Part shown: piece by piece, positions 13,105-25,300 of the stretch
Layout of the letters: every line of letters starts with the position of its first letter
Position numbering within the stretch: the stretch's first letter is position 1
Source: Luscinia megarhynchos
Lineage: Eukaryota > Chordata > Aves > Passeriformes > Turdidae
DNA: 64,000 nt
Direction of reading: 5' to 3'
Assembly: GCA_034336665.1 (NCBI GenBank)
Contig: CM067572.1
Location: 6,378,286-6,442,285, forward strand
Notes under the pieces: model-generated
What the model was told of the DNA's origin: nothing
Database searches by the model: none
Seen by the model: the letters and a program-made list of their open reading frames with translations, nothing else
Made by a program: the position numbers and the translations under genes

Positions 13105-16100
13105 TGAGCTGGCAGAGCAAACCAAGAGCTGCTGCTCTCAGGACATGAAAGCATCTCTGGAATGCTGAGCTCTCAGCTCCCCCAGGCAGGCTCTGGGGAT
13201 GTGCCCTGAGCTGCTCCCTCCCATCCCACTCAGAGCCACTCACTGATTCCTGTGAGTAGGCAGAAAGGATCCTGTGGGAGGCTTTTTCCTCAGGATTAAC
13301 CTCTGTCTGAGAGGGCTGAAATCAAAGTGAAGCAAGTGGGCAGTAGGATAGATAATATACAAGACCTGTGGTGGTGGTGGTGGTGAAAAAAGTCAGCAAG
13401 GAGACAGAGATGACTGCTGGTAGTGAAAGATTTGGGAATGCTGCAGCTCTAGAAGAATGCAGTGGGAAAAGGAGAGAGGAGTTTTCAAAGTCCAAAAGCC
13501 ACTCTGCCCCTGTGCATAGTTTGTGCAGCTGTTCAGACAGCAAAGAGTGTACCAGCATGTGGAAGGCTATAGGTTCAAGGAGCATAATTGAATATCTAAT
13601 AAGCATCCCCACTAAAAAAAGCAGAATTCATCGCAGTTTATGACCCATGTTGGTGTTGTTTACCCAGGGCTGTTTCCCAGGAGCTGCCTGGGTTATCCCA
13701 CCACTGCTGCCACAGGTCTCACAGTGGTTAGACTGGACTAGCAGCAAGGCTCATCCCCAGCCGTGATCTCATTCACTGAAGTTTGTGCAACCTTAAGCTA
13801 AAAATTGAGCTCGTGATGGTTTAGAAAAAGCCTAGACTGGAAGCACAAAACAAGCATCTTGAAAGCAAAATGAGGTTTAACTACAGCTGATGATCCAACT
13901 TTCAAGCAGATAAATTACTTTGCAAAGAGATTGGTACAGCCAAGCCCCTTTTCATTTGCAGAAAGCTAACTCAATCAGTCCCCATTCTTTTTAGATAGAT
14001 CTGCTGGGTGTAAATGAATGTGTATAATATGTGGACCATTTATTTCCAAGAACAGTGCAGTGAAAGTTTCTTTATGGATTTGCTGCAAAATCCTAAGTAA
14101 AGGGAAAAAAAATCAATAGAAAGTATCCACCTTTCTTAAAAAGAAAAGCCATTTTTCACCCCAAAGTTCATTTCATTTTGCTCTGGCACTTACTGACTTT
14201 GATTAAGAACCTTGCTATGTTTGTGCAGGGGCTTTCCTCCAACCTTCCTGGAAGAAGTTTCAACTCCTTAAGCCACAGGGGTGTGAACAGAACTGGAGAG
14301 GTTTTAATGGGGTATGGGGAGAAATCACAAAGCTGAAACTCATTTCTGCAAGTGAAGATGACATTTGTTTTCTTGTTCTTAACTGAGGGGTGTCTGTGGG
14401 TGTTGTCTGCATGAGCTGCAGAGGCTGCACTGCCCCAGTATGACCAGTTTACACTGGGCATGACAGACTCAGGAAGATGGACCAGCCCAGTCCAGCCTGT
14501 GGTCACCAGACCCTCTGACTTGCTTCACTCCATCCACACTCAATGGGTGGCAGATGAAGCAGGTGCCTACATGTGCAACACACTTTGTAGAAGCCTGTTT
14601 CTTCTGAGAATGCTTCCTTTTTTACTGAAGAAAATCACAAATAACTTCAGGCTGAATAAATATTTGGAGAGAAATATTTTGATTAATTTCTTAAGATTTC
14701 CTTGACTGGGAAAAAAATCCATAAACTCATTATTGAAAAGAATACATACTTCCTTTGATAAAGCTTTTTTTCATTCTCTTTTTCTGGTGTTAAAGGAGGT
14801 CAGAAGAGAAGCACAAAGGAGCAAATGATTTCCTGAGATGATTTTCAAACCCAAATATATGACTTGAGGCACTCTAGGCATTGACTATATGGAAGTCAGT
14901 TGTCCACAAATAATATCATGTAACCAATTAAACCTTGTTACTCAGCTGTTATAAATGAAGATATAATTGTGGTTTTTAGTAACATGTGTCTGGTACCTGA
15001 TAGTTTCACCTGTCTCTGGGGTTGGGGAGGAGAGATGTCTCAGATTAATTATCAAGCCAGCTTGCAGATTAATGTGGGGAAATGTCTACCCTGGCCTTAA
15101 AGATGTCTGACTACTTTACATTAATTGGCAGCCAATTAAATTGTGGTAGAAAGTGCCCAGAGTGGACACACTCAGAGGAAAAGAATTCACTCAGTGTGCT
15201 GTGTATGTTAATTTAAAATCACTCTAACAGCCATTTCAAAGCAAAGTCTTTCCCAGCATGACCGAGGATTAATCTTCATTGGCATTCCGAGGGGGATAAG
15301 TGCACTGCTGTTAAATAAAGCCATTTTTCAGTTTCCCCAGCTAAAGCAAGAGCTACGACCTTTCTGTCAGAATCATGTATCACGATTTTGGGTTTTTAAG
15401 TGACCAGTCTTTGAAGTTCTCCTCTGGACACTCCCCATCAGACCTTGTGATGTAATTTGAAAACCTGACAGAGTGAGGATTTTCCCCTCATCCCCCACCT
15501 TACCTGTGGAAGGCAGGTGAGTTACTCAGGGTTAGGGAGGAAACTCACTTCTCTCTGATCAGAGGGCTCCTGTGAGCTGAGCACCAAGAGCTCATTTCTC
15601 CCATCTTGCTCAGAAAATGAAAAGCTCAGCAAATAAAAAGTGTGAAATAAGAATTAAGAGCCAAACAGGGAAGTGCATGTGTTTTATTGCAAGAATGTTC
15701 ATAGGGACACTAGGGGGTTTGCTTCATTGCAAATTGTTATTATGAACAATATATGGATTTCTTTTAGACCATTTTCTTCTTTCTTTACCTCAAAAAAAGA
15801 GAGGCATTAACAATGCTCTCAGCTATTAGAGAATCACTTTGTGCTGTCTGAAATTAATGTAAATTGAAATCAGAGCCTCGGGTGCTGAGGTGAAGTTTGA
15901 AGTTTTCTCTGATGTGAAGAAAAGAAAGCTGAAAAATCTCAAAGATACTCATCGAAATGGGCTATTTTATCTGCATGGCTTTTTCTATTTTCAGAAGGCA
16001 GGAGAGGTGAGATAATCACAGCAGTTCAGAGAAGAAACTGAAGTTTCATTGAGCTGGCACATCTAGATAAATTAAATCTGGTGGTGAGATGTAAATGAAT

Positions 16101-16196
16101 AAAGAAGACAGCTGAGATGGAAGGGGGAAGTTTCTCTCCTTCTGCCCCTGAGTCCTCATTTCCTGCTGTGGCAGCAGTCTGGGCTGAATGGCCACA
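13105..16196. other. Intergenic DNA with possible conserved elements
   Basis: No gene is seen. A six-copy GTG run sits at 13368-13385. The blocks around 14.88-15.18 kb and 15.23-15.42 kb are rich in homeodomain-type cores (ATTA, CCAATTAA, GATTAATC) and keep isolated CpGs outside any CpG island. That texture is common in vertebrate conserved non-coding elements, but conservation cannot be tested from one sequence. Confidence 0.4.
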
Positions 16197-16325
16197 AGAA
16201 TCAGAGTGGTGTGGGTTGGAAGGGACCTTAGAGATCATGTAGTGACAGTCCCTCATAGTGGCACCACCAGATCAGGTTCCTTGGGGCCCTGCTCAGCCTG
16301 GCCTCGAGCACTGGGGTACCATGCT
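16197..16325 (-). mobile_element. CR1 LINE 3'-end fragment
   Basis: A reverse-oriented CR1 tail: gtgtgggttggaagggacctt and agatcatgtag match the complement of the CR1 3' terminus, followed by the diverged caggttccttggggccc and cagcctggcctcgagcac blocks. It is 5'-truncated and old. The 3' end lies at the left boundary. Confidence 0.75.
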
Positions 16326-19300
16326 TGTGTTTTGTGGCAGCTCACATCCTCTCTCCTGCAGCAAAACCCTGGTTCTGTCCATATTTACTGATGTGGTCAC
16401 ACCAGACTCTCCTCCAATGCAGTAAAGAGGTTAATAAATGAGACTGAGATTCCTCTCCAGGAGCAACACAGGCAAGCTCCATCACACTTAGATACTTGTG
16501 TCTTTTAATTACTGCTAATAGGTTCATTCTGGTCTGGAGCAGCCTGCCTTCCCTACATGGACCAGCTGCTGGCAGCCCTTGAAAACCCTCTGGCAGAGCA
16601 GCACTAGCTGCCCTCCTTCTTCCAGATGCTCACTGGATCCAAAAAGCGAAAAATATAAATTAAAAGGTCACTTTTCCACATGGACAACTGCTATCCTTGC
16701 CAAGAGGGTCTTCTATCAACTCAGATAAAGGCAATGGGGAGAGGAGGTGAAGTACAGAGCTCCAAGGGGAAATACTCCTCCCTTCCAAAGAACAGGTTTC
16801 TGTCTGCCTCTCTTTCCCACATGCAGAATTAATTCAGATGTACCACGTGGTTGTAAAACACAATAGTATAAAAAACAGTCAGGAGTTTAAATAGTGCAAT
16901 TGTAATGGAAGCTTTGGGGACAGAGGAAAATAGGTGGGAGTGTGAGTTTTCAGAGTAGAAAACAGACCTTTCCAGAGGATAATCTCTATTAGATTGAGGA
17001 GGGATGTTAGAGTAAATTGCCAGTGCTAAGCAATTTTCTGATTTAGGGGATAGGAGGTTTATAACAGCCCCATGTGCTTTGGTTTAGATCATTTAGTCTG
17101 TTTTGCTAGCAAATATCACCATGTGCTGAGCAGCTAATTTTCAGCAAACCTTGGCAGAGCCATCAGGGAGCCAGGTTTGTTCTGTGCTTTAACTTCATCA
17201 AAACACTTTCGTTCTTTCCTTTTCTTCTTTTCATTTTTTTTTCTTTTATTTGACTGAAGCACTGCAAATACTCTGATCCCAATCTGAAGAAACAATCTTG
17301 CACAGCAAACAGAGCTCCAGCCCCTGGAAGCTGCATTGCCCATCCCAGGTCCCCCTTGGCAGGTGCTTTGGAGGAATCACAGTGACACATCAATCATTTC
17401 AAGCTCCCTTGGTGCCTCCTCAACATCAAATCAGTTCCTTGATGCCCAGTGCTTGGAGAAGAACAAACCCAGCACTATTTATGCTCTGGCTTCACAGCCA
17501 GTTATCCTTTGCTCCCCTGTGCTGTAATTTGCCTTAGAAACCTGCATGTCTTAATTTCTGGGCCCCAGCCCAGCTCCTGGGGAAAGTTCACTGCATGCCA
17601 AGGTCGCTCCAGCACGGAGGAAAAAATGAGGAAAGGCTCACTTTTCTGTGGATGTCATCACCATTCTGACACTTCCAAGTTATCCATTTGATTGGAACAG
17701 GGCAATCAAGCCAGCTGAGCTGTGTCTGCTGTTTCAGAGAGCCCATCAGTGGATGCCACCCAAATCCCTGGGGTCTGGCTCCTGCCCACGATCCCACCCA
17801 GCCTCTGTGGACCTGGCTCTCTTGGATGAGTTCAGACAAACAACAGGGCATGGCTGTGCTGTGCCTAATTGATAGTAATGTTAAAAGACTGATTGTAATT
17901 TGAGTGCTAATTAAGGAAGATAGTTATTGATTTTAATGGGAGGCAGAGCAGGCTCTTGCACATCTACCACATAATGAGGAAGTACTGGGGTTGCTGTCAG
18001 TGCTGGGGAAACAATCACAATAATAATAATGTGCTGGGAAAAATGCAGCTTCCTCCTGATAAACCCTTAGCAGGTGCAAGAATGGCACTACAGAAAGGAT
18101 TTTCTGCTCCCAGCCTGGGAAGTTAACTCATTTCTTTCTGAATAATTTGCCACTTACAAACCCCAGTAAGCACAAATATGGATATTATGAGGCCACTAAG
18201 TTATATGAACAACTGGGACTTTTAAGATGTTTGGGTTAAATGTCATTCTCTCCCCCCTCACAGCATTCAAAATTCTCAAATTTAGTAAAAATTTTGATTT
18301 AAAAATTCTTTACTTTTAGTAGGTTTAGTGTGAGCTGAGGTCAGCTCAACACCCAGCATCCACAAGTCAGCACGTGGTCCAGATTCCAGGGAAATTTAGA
18401 GAGAATATTATTTTACTGTGACATTTGGAAGTAAGTATTTGGTTTACAAATATCCTTCCCCAAAGTTCAACACCACAAGATTTTTCCTAACTGTAATTTT
18501 TACTTCTACCAATTCATCTTTGATTTATTGCTCCCTTTTTTAATAGCAGAGGGGGAGAGGAATGGTGTGTTCAGATTCCACTCTATCAGGGTCCTCACAA
18601 ATAAATAAGAACTCAAAAATCCATAAAATTGGCCATTGTCTTTCAGCTGCAAAATCTACATCCCATGCCAAGAATTACCACAACAATAAAAACTTCTCCA
18701 TCTTTATTGCCACAGAGCATATGATTCATTGCAAAGTTTCCCAGGAATATTTGTATTTATGCACATGACTCCAGGTTGACCAGAGAGGCTGGAAAAATCT
18801 CCAAGCCTCTTCTTTGGCCAAATTAGATTTCACAGCTGAATTGTTGAGATTGTATTTCGATTTTCAATGCTGGTGCTGGCATTTTTATGACAGTGGCTCT
18901 GGCTTATTAACAGAGCATATTGAAACCAGCTTGGTGATTTTCCCCTCCTTCTTTTCACTCTGTTATACCAAAGAACATTTATTACTTTTTGATAAAAGAT
19001 GCACACCCCTCCCTTAGGAGAGGGGCACTGAAGCAGGATGAGATGGCTCCTGCCTTTGTCACTGTCTGCAGAGTAACTGGGGAAGGGCAGGAACTGGAGT
19101 GTAATCATTCAATAGAGTGACAAAATACAGAGCTGAAGGAAAAAAGCTTAGATTAAATAATTCTTCGGTGTCCCTTATGTCTTCATCTATTTCTCAAAAG
19201 GCATTATGTGCAAAGCAGAAAATGGTATTACTTTTTTGTGTTAATAGCAGAGATGAATCATCTAATGCCATTCAACAGTTGGAACTAATATCAAGATTCA

Positions 19301-22300
19301 GGTTTCACAGCTGGCTGTAAGAGACTAGAAAAAGTTGCATAGATCAAAAGACATTCATGTTTTGGGGAAGGTCCCTCTCCACTCCCTCAGTCCGTGACTT
19401 CCTCTGATCTTGGAAATTGAAGCTCTCCCTTTAAAGGCTTCACATTTACTTCTTGTTCTCCTGAATGCTAAACCTCAGAGAGAGCATTTTCAGGACATGC
19501 CAGGAGGGCAGTTTGGGCTTGCTGCCATTCTCCAAAACCCAAACAAAACCTTTGGGAGGATGATGACAGAGTCCTCCAGGGTGTTCAGAGCAGCTTGCCA
19601 GGCCAGCAGCAACTCCTGGCATCACCCTGAAGGCTCCAAAGAGCCAGGTGGCTGCTGAGGGTGGAGCCCAGCCTGCCAAGGACTCGCTAGCCAGGGATCA
19701 CCTCCCACAGCCCACCAGCCCACCAGACCCTGGCAGGGTCTCCATGCACAGGAAGTGGCATGAATTTGTTGGTACCAGTTGGTCTAAAAATGGAGACCAT
19801 GAAGCACAGAGAAGCTGCTCCTGCTGCAGAGGTGGCACTCCAGGCACAAACTGCCACTGCCATCTGTGCTTTATCCACCTGCATGACCAGCCAGCTTGTT
19901 TGGAAAAAGCCTGGGTGGGAGTCCACTAGGACATTGTGACTAATCATGAGAGGGAAAATGGGGGGAGGAGCAATATATCAGAAATACTGTCTCCAGAGCA
20001 GGAAGAATTAATTGCTTGCACCCCAGTTCTCTGCACATTGTGGAAGTCAGAGTGAGGGAAGGATGCTCACATCCCACAGAAGGAAGGTGTGTAAATCCAG
20101 GGTCACCTTTCACAGCAAAACTTCATAGAAATTAGATGACAGCCCAACCGTGCTAAGAGTTTCTCCACATCAGAGGTTTTGAATTGCAGCAGAATAATTC
20201 CAGCATCTGTAATTAGCGCTTCCATTAAATCCTCGTTGCTCTCATATTAATTTCAGGAGTTTGGAACTGTCAGGAGCATTACTAAGGGATGCTATCCTTG
20301 TCAGGAGCTGCAAATAAAATTTGAGCCTCTGATTAAAAGTTTAGGGCAGCCCTCATTATTTGCTGCATCAGAAGAGCAGTCTGTTTTGGGCTACCCTTCC
20401 AGTCAGTACTGTTTCATTATGGAGGGTCTCTAATTATTTCTGCCTTGGAGCTATTAAAAAACATAATAAAAAAAGACAATTTGTTTTTTACATGCTCCTT
20501 GGGAAAAAATTCCTCTTTGTTTTCAGAGCTGGAAGGACACAGTGGCACTGGGAAGGTGCTGGGAGAAGTCACCATTGAGTTTTCCAAATCACCTACCTGG
20601 ACCAACAAAGGCACTGGGAAATGCAAGTCCCACATGAACTGGGATTAACTGCCCCTCTCTTTAAGAGCCACATCCAGGATGTGGCATCCAGGAAACACAC
20701 CATAGACTCGAGGCAAACACATCCAGGACATGTGTTTCCATGGGATTCAGTACTCTTATTTTGGCTTTAAAAACAAACCAAATTTCCTGACTCTGGATCC
20801 AGCCAGCACAGCCCCCAGCCACGGGGACCTGGGAGAGGGGATTGTGAGTTTTGCATGGGGAACAGGCATCATGTGGAAAATCAGGTATGGGAAATTTCTT
20901 ATGGAAAACCTGGCCACCCTGTGCTACAGGGCTGCACTGCCTGTGTGCTGTTTGTGTACACTGAAAAATAGGTGTACAGGCTGAAGGCAAGGCTGGGGCT
21001 GGGCCTGAAATCAGGGCTAGAGCAGCTACATGGTCTTCAGCCAAATATTTGCCAAGAAACAAAGATTTGCATGGACTTAACCTCATTGCAATCTCCTGTC
21101 AAACTTGGGTAATTGTTAATATTGGAAATGGAAGTTTGAAAAATCAAGATGCCTTATTTGAGAAATTAAAAATGAAGGTTTCACCTCTTTCAATTAAAAA
21201 AAAAAATCCATGCATTTGAGGGGCATTGAAAAACATTTACTAAACTTGATTTTTCCATGCATACAGACAGTTGACAGCAATTTTTTTCCCCCATGGGCAG
21301 TAAATAAAGAAACTGATTCAATCCAGTGAGCTGTAGATGCTTTTTACTTCGTCTGAAGCTGAGCATCTCTGAAGACAGAGTTCTGTATTCCCTTGGTTAC
21401 TTTTTAATTACATTGCAATAAAATTGCAAGGAATCTAATTTTGCCAGACAAAACCCAGGGACTCAGTGGAAGGTGATGGGGGTCCAGCTATTTCACACAC
21501 TAATTACACCAGCACAAGCCCTGAAATACTGTGCTATTTTTATTCATTCATGAAAAAAAAAAAGCTCTCTCATCTAGGTCTGAGTGACTGCTATTTCATT
21601 CTCAAAAATAGTCAATGCACTCTTCATTTCTCAAAAAACAGCTGCCCTCTTCTGTTTCCAGGGAATATTACCACCTTTCAAAATCCTAATGGGTGTGCTG
21701 TTGAAATCAAAATAAAATGCCATCACTCTGCCTGCCTCAAAACAACAACCTAATCTCAATAAAGCACTGCCACCTCTCTTAAAACCTCTGAAAATGGGGC
21801 AACATTAAATAAGAGCTTGAAATGTGGGTCTAAGGAGGGAGCTGTTGGGGATTTCTAAAAGTATGTCTGCAGTGCCATCAGGAGGTGTGATCACAGCATA
21901 GGAAGGCTGGGCTGAGCTGGGGCCAGGCTGGCTGGGGCAGGCAGGGCAGCCACCAGGACAGACGGACACGTGGACGTGGGGACAGGCATCCCACGTGTCC
22001 CTTTGCAGGGACAGCAGCGTCCTGAGAGCTCCAGGCACCTCTGGGAGTCACCACAAGGTGCTGCCATGGCTGTTGCACCAGCACGTCAGAGCCTCGACCC
22101 TGCTGAGGACTGGTGGCAATTCTGCATCCAGAGGGCTCAAACACATGGAAACATGCAGTCTGCTAAGGGCCTACAAGAATTTGTAACTTTTTCTCTGAAT
22201 TTTCTAGAAGCCAATTAGAAAACCACAGCCTGAATCTGCAGTGGGTGAGGCTGGTCAGTGCTGTCCAAGCAAAGCTGCTGGACCTGCAGGGAGGTGGCAA

Positions 22301-25300
22301 AATTGGAGCCTGAGAAGGTGAATACCAACTAATAGGAGTTATTTTTGAGTTGTGAATTACTGTGACCCATTTCTGCCAAAACTGACCTCAGTTCTCTATT
22401 GTTCTTCACCTTTCCAGTGACTAAAGCCATCCCTCCAGGGAATAAAGATTAAACACTTGTTAGAGAATTTCAGGAGGGATTGCTCACTCATCTCTTTGGC
22501 CCCATAAAATGCATCATAAAAATGCCTTCTTTACTGCCTAGTAAAGGAGGTTCAAGTGTATCACTGCATTTACATGAACATTCAGGACAGTCAGATTTGC
22601 CACTTATATATTACACCTTGAATACTTTTTTTTTCCTTGAAATAGGAATGAATCCAGGAATGAATCCCACACTTGCTCTTTTCCCCAGAGAGACAGGAAA
22701 GATTCCACTGAGACAGAAAATTATAATGACTTCACCAAGGTCTCATTAAAAAAAAATTTAAAAAAAAGCAGTGGCTCAAATAGGTGAAGGTGGAGCCAAC
22801 AACTGTTCCCTGTTCTATGCTCTATTGGAAAACTGGGCATGAGGATGCTGATTAAAACTGGCCTCTTGTTGTGCAAGTGGAAGTCTTTTCCAGGTAATAG
22901 AGCCTGCCTGGATTTAGGGCACCTGGCCTTATACATGTGCTCCAAAAAAGGGGAGAGAAGCCAGGTGGCTGTACTCCTCAGCTTGGCTCTGGACTACAGC
23001 CCTGGCATCTCAGAGCCCCTGTTTTGTTCTTCCTTCCATGGGCTCTCCATCCACACCACTTAACTTTCAGCATTTCCCTCTCAGCAATACATTTCCATGC
23101 TTTGAGGGTGAAAACTCCTTGGAAAGAGCCTCAAAGCACAAAAAGGAGATGAAGAGCTAACACTCTTTTAGCCCTTCAAAGGCTTCATTTCTGCAAGGTG
23201 ACAATTTGCTTTGGTTATACAGCAAGTCTATGGAAGCAAAATGCTGCAGACAGGATTTTTTCACAGTGCTATAGGTGGAACCAGCTGTATTGGGTTAAAG
23301 GCAGCACTTCCAAAATAGAGAAGCCATTTCTAATAAACAGAAATTGGAAAAGCCTCCAGCATCGAAATAATATTAAAGATTGAATCCTTCTGGGAAAGAC
23401 ATGTGATATTTGTCTGGCAAAATTGCCACCAGCTATTCAACACTATAATTGTGTAACATTAAGTTTTATTCCAAATGCCAAGCATTAAATGGTGATCCTG
23501 CATGATGTGACACAGCTTCACTTCCTTCTGGAGGAAATCTAGATCAACTTCTGCAGTACCTGCTGAGCACAGGGTGACCTCGACCAGTCTCCAGAAAGAC
23601 ACTCAGATATTTGCAGCTTGACTGTGGCACTGCAGCACTGAGATGAGCTTCAACATGGAACATGTAGCTTGAGACTGGAACCAGAAATGTACGCTGGCAG
23701 CAACAGGGGACTGTAATCCTTAATTTTGGTGTAGGCAGGTCAGGCAGCTCTGGCTCTCTGCAGGGAATTGCCCTGGAGAGTTCTAGCCAGGCTCAAAGGC
23801 TACAACTTCACCCACTGCAGTTGCACAACCACATGCTGATGACTCTTCTCTTAGGGTTAAATTCTGTAAAAGACTAACTCACTTGGGAGTTTAAGCCTTG
23901 TTTTCAAAGATAACTTGCAGCCAGGTTTACAGAAATGCTACAGCAATTTAAAATGTCTGCTGGGGTTCACAAAAACACCCAAGCAGATTAAGTTGCCAAA
24001 TGTTTTAAATATTACTTGTGACCTGTGCTTGTCTTGGGTCCCAGGGTTGGCAGGATCATCCAAGCGAACTTCAAATTTTCTTTTTGTTTCTATTCTTGTT
24101 TCTTCCACTGATTATTACTTTCCCTTCTGGGATGTGTATGTAATATCCTCTTTTAAGCATGGCAGCCTGTGATCTGGACCCAAGGTGTATCTTTGGGTGC
24201 TGGTATTTCAGGGACACGTGGTCTGATTTGGAAGACCTGTGCTGTATTCACTCTGGGAATATTATGTTGTATGCCAATGACAATAAATGCTGGCTGGCAT
24301 TTTCCAGCCTCAAAGCTCTCATGAACCATTGCAGGGAGCTTGGCTGCTCATCCATTTACCACGTAGTTTGTTAAGTGGGCAGCCTGACAGTGGCAGTACC
24401 ACAGCTTCATTTTCTCCTAACAGCTTTAGACAGCATTTCTTAAATCAAGACAAAGCCTTTGAAGTCAGTGAGTGGAGAAGGCAGCACTGGCTTTGTTACA
24501 GCAATCAGAAATGCAAGTTGAAAGCATGTATGCTAATTGCCAAGACTGCTGCCATATAATTAGCATATACAGTCTGTACCCAAATTAAGAAGAACTCCCT
24601 TGAAAGCTTATTATGCCCTAAAATATCCTCAGTCTGTCTACACCTATAGCTGTGCTTTGCTCCACCTTTGCATTTCTCAGCAGCTGTGAGGAGCTGTGTG
24701 AAAATCAATGTTGATCCATCTGAACAAGGTGTCTGCAGAAACCTGTCCCATGTGTTAGACACTGGGCAATGCATGACAGGAGTCCAGGCTGAGGTAACCA
24801 TCTGTCAAGAACCCTGTGAAGAGGAGAGATGCTGCTCCCTGCAGCCACCCCCACCTCCCAGCACCTCTCTCTGTGTCCTCCTCACCTGCAGCCTCCAATG
24901 CTTCAAAGCTCCAGGTATGTGGCTAAATCTTACATTTTAATAATGGTTGTCATGTCTTCTGTGCTGACACCAGGCTAACAACAGCCCAGCCCAAGGACAA
25001 GGGCTTTACCCAGCCTGCTGCCTTTGGCCTTTGTGGGAGGAGAGTGCAGGGGAAGGAGCAGCCTGCTCGGCTCTGCAGAGCAATCCTCAATGCCTCCTGC
25101 ATCCTGCCTGTCTGCAACTGCAGGTCAGCCTCGAGGAAGGGGAATTCGAATGGTCAGCAGTGCAGCTTGGATTTTATCAGACTTTATTGCAGGGGTGTAA
25201 TTGCAAGTATGGCATCTGAACCCTCAGAGTGTCTTGGGACTGTGGGATTGGCAATAGATAGATTGGAACTATCCACAGCTGCCCTCCCACTCCTACATCC

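Noticed and set aside
12243..13243. Open frames of about 254-304 codons as candidate repeat proteins on both strands
   Set aside because: They are produced by a 51-bp tandem repeat whose unit length is divisible by three. Several overlapping frames are open at once, with no splice sites, start context or known family.
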